DNA from: Bacteroidales bacterium | GTDB taxonomy: Bacteria > Bacteroidota > Bacteroidia > Bacteroidales > BM520 | Direction of reading: 5' to 3' | Assembly: GCA_023230285.1 (NCBI GenBank) | Contig: JALNXP010000044.1 | Coordinates: 1 to 12,169 of the forward strand | DNA length: 12,169 nt | Part shown: piece by piece, positions 7,210-12,169 of the stretch | Layout of the letters: every line of letters starts with the position of its first letter | Position numbering within the stretch: the first letter of the stretch is position 1 | Position numbers and translations under genes: made by a program | Notes under the pieces: model-generated | The model's database searches: none | The model's input: the letters and a program-made list of their open reading frames with translations, nothing else | What the model was told of the DNA's origin: nothing

Positions 7210-7253
7210 TAAAACAATAAAAGCCCCTAATATTAGGGGCTTTTATTGTTTTA
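7210..7253 (-). terminator. Long perfect hairpin terminator after the rprX-rprY-pepP operon
   Basis: A 21-bp perfect inverted repeat (7210-7230 pairing with 7233-7253) with a 2-nt centre has a GC core, AGCCCC/GGGGCT. The core is followed on either strand by TTTTATTGTTTT. It starts about 82 nt past the pepP stop codon on the minus strand and precedes the transporter promoter. Because it is symmetric it could stop transcription in both directions. Confidence 0.8.
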
Positions 7254-7335
7254 ATAAGCACTTACTTGTTTATAATCGCATTTATAATTGTAAAATTACA
7301 GATAAAAACAGTGGCAATTTAACTATTTATGGGAG

Positions 7336-8721
7336 CTAATCGCAAATGTTTTCAATTTCTTTAACCGTCTTTGGTATAGGTTTTCCAAGCACACGTGCTT
7401 TATCATCAGTAACGAGGACATCATCTTCGATTCTTATGCCGCCGAAATCAAGATATTTTTCTACCACATCGTAATTAATAAATTCCGTGCACATGCCTTG
7501 TGATTTCCATTGGTTAAAGAGTTCGGGGATAAAATAGCAGCCGGGTTCTACGGTAAACACATGACCTTTTTTCAGTTTTTTGCCCATGCGCAGGGAGCGT
7601 ATGCCGGGGATAGTGCTTCTTTCCAAATTCTTATCGTAGCCGACAAGGTTTTCGCCCAATCCTTCCATGTCGTGAACGTCCATGCCCATTTGATGACCTA
7701 ATCCGTGAGGCATAAAAAATCCGCCTGCACCGTTCATCACAGCATCATGCACATTGCCTTTGACCATTTTAAGTTCTTTAAGATGCTCCAAAAGCGTTGT
7801 GACTGCAGCAATATGATTATCTACGTTGTTCTGACCGATTCTGATATTTTCTATACCTTTCATATTAGCAGCTAGAACAGCTTCATAGATGTCTTTTTGT
7901 CTGCTGTTGAATTTACCACCTACAGGGATAGAACGAGTGATGTCGCTGGCATATAGCAATTCGGTTTCAGCTCCTGCATCAACAACCAACATACGACCTT
8001 CTTTTAAGAGGTTGCTGTGTGAGTGGTTATGTAAAGTTTGTCCGTTAATTGACAATATGACAGGAAAAGATATGAAATTATTATGTTTCAATGCTATACC
8101 TTCTATGGTGCCGGCAATTTCATATTCATATACTCCTGTTTTAGCCATTTTCATAGCTGTGGTGTGCATATCGTAAGCAGTAAGTACTGCTTTTTCGATT
8201 TCTTCAATCTCAACATCTTCTTTTATTTCGCGAAGAGATATGACAGCTTTCACTAATTCTTTGCTAACGTACCGGTTAACGGCGCAATAATTTATTCCTA
8301 AGAGTTTTTCGAGTTCTAAATAATGTTCTCCTCTGTAAGGAGGAAGAAAATGTATTTTTCTTCCTTTGTTAACTGCTTCATTGAGATATGTTTGCAACGT
8401 GGAGTATTCACGAGTAATATTTATACCCGCTTTTGCGGCATTTTCTTTTAAAGTAGGCTGGGATCCCATCCAAACGATGTCATCAACAGTTAGTTCTGTT
8501 CCGAAAATTATATGCTCGTTATTGTCGATGTCTATTATGCCGGCAAGACCTTGCAAATTTAACCCAAAAAAGTAAGAAAAATTACTATCTTGTCTCCATC
8601 TATAAGTATTATCAGGATAGTTGTAAGAAACTTCGTTGTTACCAAGTATTAGAACAACGCCTGAAGACAGCATGGTTTGTAACTTGTTTCTTCTTTTTGT
8701 ATATACTTCTTTATTGAACAT
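7336..8721 (-). CDS. pepP: Xaa-Pro aminopeptidase (aminopeptidase P, M24B)
   Basis: The 461-residue protein has the two-domain plan of bacterial aminopeptidase P. An N-terminal AMP_N-type domain (about 1-150; DNTYRWRQDSNFSYFFGL is typical) precedes a pita-bread M24 catalytic domain. The expected dinuclear metal ligands are visible: Asp248 (VVDAGAE), Asp260 (ASDITR), His343 in PHGLGHQMG, Glu392 (FTVEPGCYF) and Glu432 (GIRIEDD). His339 and His350 sit where other conserved active-site histidines of the family lie. The enzyme removes the N-terminal residue from peptides whose second residue is proline. No signal peptide is seen, so it is cytoplasmic. It begins 10 nt after the rprY stop codon and is probably translated from the same message as the two-component genes. 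Its stop is followed by the hairpin at 7210-7253. A next-door peptide transporter suggests use of imported peptides. Confidence 0.93.
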   Translation of the reverse strand: MFNKEVYTKRRNKLQTMLSSGVVLILGNNEVSYNYPDNTYRWRQDSNFSYFFGLNLQGLAGIIDIDNNEHIIFGTELTVDDIVWMGSQPTLKENAAKAGINITREYSTLQTYLNEAVNKGRKIHFLPPYRGEHYLELEKLLGINYCAVNRYVSKELVKAVISLREIKEDVEIEEIEKAVLTAYDMHTTAMKMAKTGVYEYEIAGTIEGIALKHNNFISFPVILSINGQTLHNHSHSNLLKEGRMLVVDAGAETELLYASDITRSIPVGGKFNSRQKDIYEAVLAANMKGIENIRIGQNNVDNHIAAVTTLLEHLKELKMVKGNVHDAVMNGAGGFFMPHGLGHQMGMDVHDMEGLGENLVGYDKNLERSTIPGIRSLRMGKKLKKGHVFTVEPGCYFIPELFNQWKSQGMCTEFINYDVVEKYLDFGGIRIEDDVLVTDDKARVLGKPIPKTVKEIENICD

Positions 8722-8731
8722 GATAAATAAA

Positions 8732-9430
8732 TTAAATCGAAGAATCTACGAGTTTAAATCCTATTCCATGAACATTCATTATAGATATGTTTGGGTCGTC
8801 TTTTAAATATTTACGTAATTTTGCCACATAAACGTCCATGCTTCGTGCGTTGAAATAGCTATCGTCGAGCCAGATTTTTTTGAGAGCAAAACTTCTGTCG
8901 AGGATGTCGTTTTTAGAGATACATAATAATTTTAATAAATCTGATTCTCTGGAAGTTAAGCGTTGAACTTCGCCATTAATTTCGAGAGTTTGTTTCATGT
9001 AATCGAAAGTATATTTTCCGATAATAAATTGGTTGTTGCTGGTTGCGCCAAATGGGTTGCAACGGCGGGAAATGGCTTCAATTTTCATTATAAGCTCATC
9101 CATGCTGAAAGGTTTTGTAAGATAATCATCGGCACCTATTTCATAACCGATACGTTTATCTTCTTCCATAGATTTTGCTGTAAGGAAAAGAATAGGAATT
9201 TTTTCATCGAGAGCTCTAATATCTTTTGCAAGTGTAAAGCCATCTTTTATAGGCATCATTACATCTAATACGCAAAAATCGAATTTTTCGTTTTTAAAAG
9301 CATTAAATGCTTCTTCGCCATTGACAAAAAGTTTAGCAGGATAGCCTTTGGCTTCCATGTAAGATTGTAAAATACGTCCAAGATTTGGATCATCTTCTGC
9401 TAATAAGATTTTTAATTGTTCGGGTTTCAT
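8732..9430 (-). CDS. rprY: OmpR/PhoB-family response regulator, RprY-like
   Basis: The 232-residue regulator has a receiver domain (about 6-122) followed by an OmpR-type winged-helix DNA-binding domain (about 134-229). Receiver landmarks are the acidic pair Asp13/Asp14 (LAEDDPN), phospho-acceptor Asp56 (FCVLDVMMP), Thr84 (LFLTAKS) and Lys106 (YLTKPFS). The effector domain shows LTSRESDLLKLL, the recognition-helix region NARSMDVYVAKLRKYL and the wing, HGIGFKL. Segments such as DVMMPIKDGFTLA and IWLDDSYFNARSMDVY match my memory of Bacteroides RprY closely, so I use that symbol. It lies 23 nt after the kinase gene and 10 nt before pepP, forming one operon. Its binding targets cannot be read here. 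Confidence 0.9.
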   Translation of the reverse strand: MKPEQLKILLAEDDPNLGRILQSYMEAKGYPAKLFVNGEEAFNAFKNEKFDFCVLDVMMPIKDGFTLAKDIRALDEKIPILFLTAKSMEEDKRIGYEIGADDYLTKPFSMDELIMKIEAISRRCNPFGATSNNQFIIGKYTFDYMKQTLEINGEVQRLTSRESDLLKLLCISKNDILDRSFALKKIWLDDSYFNARSMDVYVAKLRKYLKDDPNISIMNVHGIGFKLVDSSI

Positions 9431-9453
9431 AAAAAAATTATTTTAGTTTATTT

Positions 9454-10857
9454 TTATTTATATTTTAAAGGTAGATATATAAAAAAGGTTGAGCCTTTGC
9501 CCGGTTCACTTTCGACACCGACTTTCCCTTTATGAGCAGCTACAATAAATTTCACATAACTGAGACCTAAGCCGAAACCTTTGAAATTGTGAATGTTGCC
9601 GGATGGTACTCTATATAATTTATCAAATATTTTCTTTTGGTCTTGTTTTGAAATTCCAATGCCATTATCTTTTATTGCGATAGTGAGCATGTTGTTCGAT
9701 GTTTTTGTAATTATCTTAATTATAGGTTTTTTTGGAGAATATTTATTGGCATTATCCAATAAATTGGATATTATGTTAGTAAAGTGCATTTTGTCTGCAT
9801 AAATAACAGGATTATTTGGAGTCAAATCTAATATAATTTCCCCATCTTTAATTTCGACCTGCATTTTTATTTTGCTTGCAACATCTTTTATTATTGCATT
9901 TACGTCAATATTTTCTTTTTTTAATTTAAGTTTCCCATTTTCCATAGTAGCTGATGTCAATATTTTTTCAGCCATAGACCCTAATCTTGCATTTTCCTCA
10001 TTAATTACTTTGATGTATTGGTCCATTAATTGAGGAAGTTTTTGTACATCGGGGTCAGAAAGAGCTTGACCGGCGAGTGAAATAGTGGATATAGGTGTTC
10101 TAAATTCGTGTGTCATGTTATTAATAAAATCGTTTTCAATTTCAGATAATTTTCTTTGCTTGTATAACATTCTGAATAGCAATATAAAAGTAATACAAGT
10201 TATGATAATAAGTAAGAAACTTATAAATACCATAGGAAGAATATCTCTATAAAAACGTTGATTTATATTAGGAAAATTTAAAATAAGATAAGCCGGATTT
10301 TTTTGTTGGTCAGATGGAAATAGTTGCACTTTAAATAATGCCTGTTCCAAAAACATGTCTTTGTCTTCAATATTATGGCAAAAGAACAAGGTGTCGCGTA
10401 AAGGATGATATACTGCATATTGGTATTCGTAATCCAAACCGATATTTTTTAAATTATTGGAAATTACGGAATCAAGGGTTTGCTTATCTGTTCTTTGTTC
10501 TATCAATGTATTTTGACTGCTGCAATAAAGATGTTCGAAAAAGTCTTCAGCGAGCATTGATTTTTGCACAAAAAAATTGTATTTTTCGTCGTTAGAGTCT
10601 TTATAATTACATTGATCAATAAAAACGTCAATAGAATTTTGAAAAGATGATAAATTGCTATATTTTTCTATTTCGTCCGCAATCTCAATTTGTTCCAAAG
10701 ACTGTACGGTTCTAAACAGAGCACCTCCCGAGTCTCTAAAAAAGTTCTTTTTTTCTTCATCAACAACAGAATAAATCCAATAACATTGGACCATAATAGT
10801 CGATATGATAGAAAAGAAGATGATAACGATGCCGGAATATAAGCCAAATTTCTTCAT
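9454..10857 (-). CDS. rprX: Membrane sensor histidine kinase, RprX-like
   Basis: The 467-residue kinase has two membrane helices (about 8-30 and 206-230) enclosing a periplasmic sensor region of about 175 residues that resembles no domain I can name. The cytoplasmic part begins with the HisKA helix MTHEFRTPISTI (phospho-acceptor His250). The HATPase domain follows: the N box is ISNLLDNANKY (about 363-373), the G1 box DNGIG (397-401) and the G2 box GFGLGLSY (427-434). It ends GKGSTFFIYLPL. All residues needed for autophosphorylation appear intact. It is the first gene of the rprX-rprY-pepP operon and transcribes away from groES. No Shine-Dalgarno sequence is present. A weak -7-like octamer (TGCTTTTG, 10869-10876, minus strand) lies close to the ATG; it would give an almost leaderless message and is not secure. 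Confidence 0.9.
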   Translation of the reverse strand: MKKFGLYSGIVIIFFSIISTIMVQCYWIYSVVDEEKKNFFRDSGGALFRTVQSLEQIEIADEIEKYSNLSSFQNSIDVFIDQCNYKDSNDEKYNFFVQKSMLAEDFFEHLYCSSQNTLIEQRTDKQTLDSVISNNLKNIGLDYEYQYAVYHPLRDTLFFCHNIEDKDMFLEQALFKVQLFPSDQQKNPAYLILNFPNINQRFYRDILPMVFISFLLIIITCITFILLFRMLYKQRKLSEIENDFINNMTHEFRTPISTISLAGQALSDPDVQKLPQLMDQYIKVINEENARLGSMAEKILTSATMENGKLKLKKENIDVNAIIKDVASKIKMQVEIKDGEIILDLTPNNPVIYADKMHFTNIISNLLDNANKYSPKKPIIKIITKTSNNMLTIAIKDNGIGISKQDQKKIFDKLYRVPSGNIHNFKGFGLGLSYVKFIVAAHKGKVGVESEPGKGSTFFIYLPLKYK

Positions 10858-11063
10858 ATTTTTATATACAAAAGCACTCTTAACACTTATAACGAGCGAT
10901 TAACTATTTTTATTATAAAAAGTAGAAAATCTTGATATACGATTATTACGTAGTTTTCGATTTTATTTTTTTTAAGTAAAAATTAACTTAGAAAGTGTTG
11001 CAATAATTGTTCCATAATGGCATAATATTGTAAAAAACTTATTTTTCTTTGAATTATTGCGAT

Positions 11064-11089
11064 TGACATAATGTCATTAAAACTGACAT
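11064..11089. promoter_or_regulatory. TGACAT/ATGTCA triple half-site, candidate operator
   Basis: TGACAT (11064-11069), a single A, and ATGTCA (11071-11076) make a perfect 13-bp palindrome. A third TGACAT follows at 11084-11089, so the middle half-site also forms an inverted pair with it across 7 nt. Three identical 6-bp half-sites in 26 bp of AT-rich DNA suggest a dimeric regulator binding site with an accessory half-site. No known regulator is assigned. Confidence 0.45.
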
Positions 11090-11094
11090 TTTGT

Positions 11095-11127
11095 TTTGCG
11101 AAAAAAATTTGGCATGCTTTATGTTAT
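11095..11127 (+). promoter_or_regulatory. Candidate groESL promoter
   Basis: TTTG (11095-11098) is followed after 21 nt by TATGTTAT (11120-11127), a four-of-six match to TAnnTTTG. Transcription would start near 11133, about 45 nt before the groES ATG and inside the inverted repeat at 11122-11148. The weak -7 match leaves room for another promoter type, so this is tentative. Confidence 0.35.
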
Positions 11128-11148
11128 TTTCTTCAGCCGAAAATAACA
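11122..11148. promoter_or_regulatory. 10-bp inverted repeat in the groES leader, candidate operator or RNA hairpin
   Basis: TGTTATTTTC (11122-11131), a 7-nt spacer and the exact reverse complement GAAAATAACA (11139-11148) form a perfect inverted repeat 30 nt before the groES ATG. It has the general geometry of a heat-shock operator such as CIRCE but differs in both sequence and spacer length (CIRCE is TTAGCACTC-N9-GAGTGCTAA). No T-run follows, so a terminator is unlikely. Confidence 0.55.
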
Positions 11149-11178
11149 AGAATCATTTTAAACTTAAATTAATAAAAA

Positions 11179-11457
11179 ATGGAGACTTTAAACATTAGAC
11201 CTTTAGCAGACAGAGTTTTAGTTGAACCGGCTGCGGCAGATCAAAGAACTTCCGGTGGTATAATTATCCCCGACACAGCAAAAGAAAAACCTCAAAAAGG
11301 TGTTGTCGTTGCTGTTGGTAACGGTAAAAAAGATGAACCGATGACAGTTAAAGTTGGTGACAATGTTTTGTATGGCAAATATGCAGGCACCGAGTTGAAC
11401 TTCAACGGCAAGGACTATATGATTATGCGTGAGTCAGATATAGTTGCTATCATTTAA
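11179..11457 (+). CDS. groES: Co-chaperonin GroES (Cpn10)
   Basis: The 92-residue protein is a standard-length GroES. It starts [14 protein letters not shown], followed by the mobile loop that docks on GroEL (about 18-34, [17 protein letters not shown]). The beta-barrel strands [10 protein letters not shown] and [15 protein letters not shown] follow, and it ends [14 protein letters not shown] heptamer of this protein caps the GroEL ring and closes the folding chamber in the cytoplasm. The ATG is preceded by an A-rich leader (AATTAATAAAAA) without a Shine-Dalgarno sequence. It is the first gene of the groES-groEL operon; 41 nt separate the two genes. Confidence 0.98.
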   Translation: METLNIRPLADRVLVEPAAADQRTSGGIIIPDTAKEKPQKGVVVAVGNGKKDEPMTVKVGDNVLYGKYAGTELNFNGKDYMIMRESDIVAII

Positions 11458-11486
11458 TTTTATTATTTATTTTATTAACTTTTTAA

Positions 11487-12169
<683 letters not shown>

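Larger units (their letters stand above)
10858..11178. other. Divergent regulatory region between rprX and groES
   Basis: This 321-nt, very AT-rich region separates two diverging transcription units and contains no convincing gene. It holds several short palindromes: CAATAATTG (11001-11009), CCATAATGG (11012-11020), a TGACAT cluster (11064-11089) and a 10-bp inverted repeat (11122-11148). The last two are listed separately. The larger inverted repeats are nearer groES, suggesting that they act on the chaperonin operon. Confidence 0.6.

Noticed and set aside
7157..7339. 60-codon plus-strand frame over the hairpin and transporter promoter
   Set aside because: It crosses the terminator hairpin and the promoter and has no protein-like features.
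11110..11126. Sigma-54-like sequence TTGGCATG before groES
   Set aside because: GG is present at the -24-like position, but 10 bp later there is GT rather than GC, so the -12 element fails.

Overview
The window looks like chromosomal DNA from an AT-rich member of the Bacteroidetes, probably Bacteroidales. Four signs support this. One secreted protein ends in a type IX secretion (Por-type) sorting domain. Start codons are mostly preceded by A/T-rich leaders without Shine-Dalgarno sequences. TAnnTTTG-type promoter elements occur before two genes. The two-component pair closely resembles Bacteroides RprX/RprY. No tRNA, rRNA, insertion sequence, prophage gene or CRISPR array was seen, and the region reads as core genome.

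Layout, left to right. (1) Bases 3-584 (+) hold the C-terminal part of a DUF819 membrane protein, cut by the left edge. (2) Bases 837-2391 (-) hold a two-gene envelope-stress-type module: a PspC-domain protein followed, after a 4-nt gap, by a LiaF-like membrane protein with an Asp/Asn/Tyr-rich repeat linker. A hairpin terminator follows, and an ECF-sigma-like promoter may precede it. (3) Bases 2551-3714 (+) encode a PLP enzyme of the cysteine desulfurase family. Bases 3829-5286 (+) encode a secreted T9SS cargo protein. (4) A symmetric bidirectional terminator at about 5397-5432 separates this from a minus-strand POT/PTR2 peptide transporter (5438-7132). (5) A 21-bp near-perfect hairpin ends the next minus-strand operon, rprX-rprY-pepP (10857 down to 7336): sensor kinase, OmpR-type regulator and Xaa-Pro aminopeptidase. 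(6) A 321-nt divergent intergenic region rich in inverted repeats precedes groES and a right-truncated groEL (+).

Functionally, three themes sit side by side: envelope or protein-folding stress (PspC/LiaF-like, RprXY, GroESL), peptide use (PepP and the POT transporter), and PLP-dependent sulfur chemistry. I see no clearly new multi-gene system. The most interesting material is regulatory: two distinct inverted-repeat clusters upstream of groESL that do not match CIRCE, a possible ECF promoter before the pspC module, and a two-component system packaged in one operon with a peptidase.
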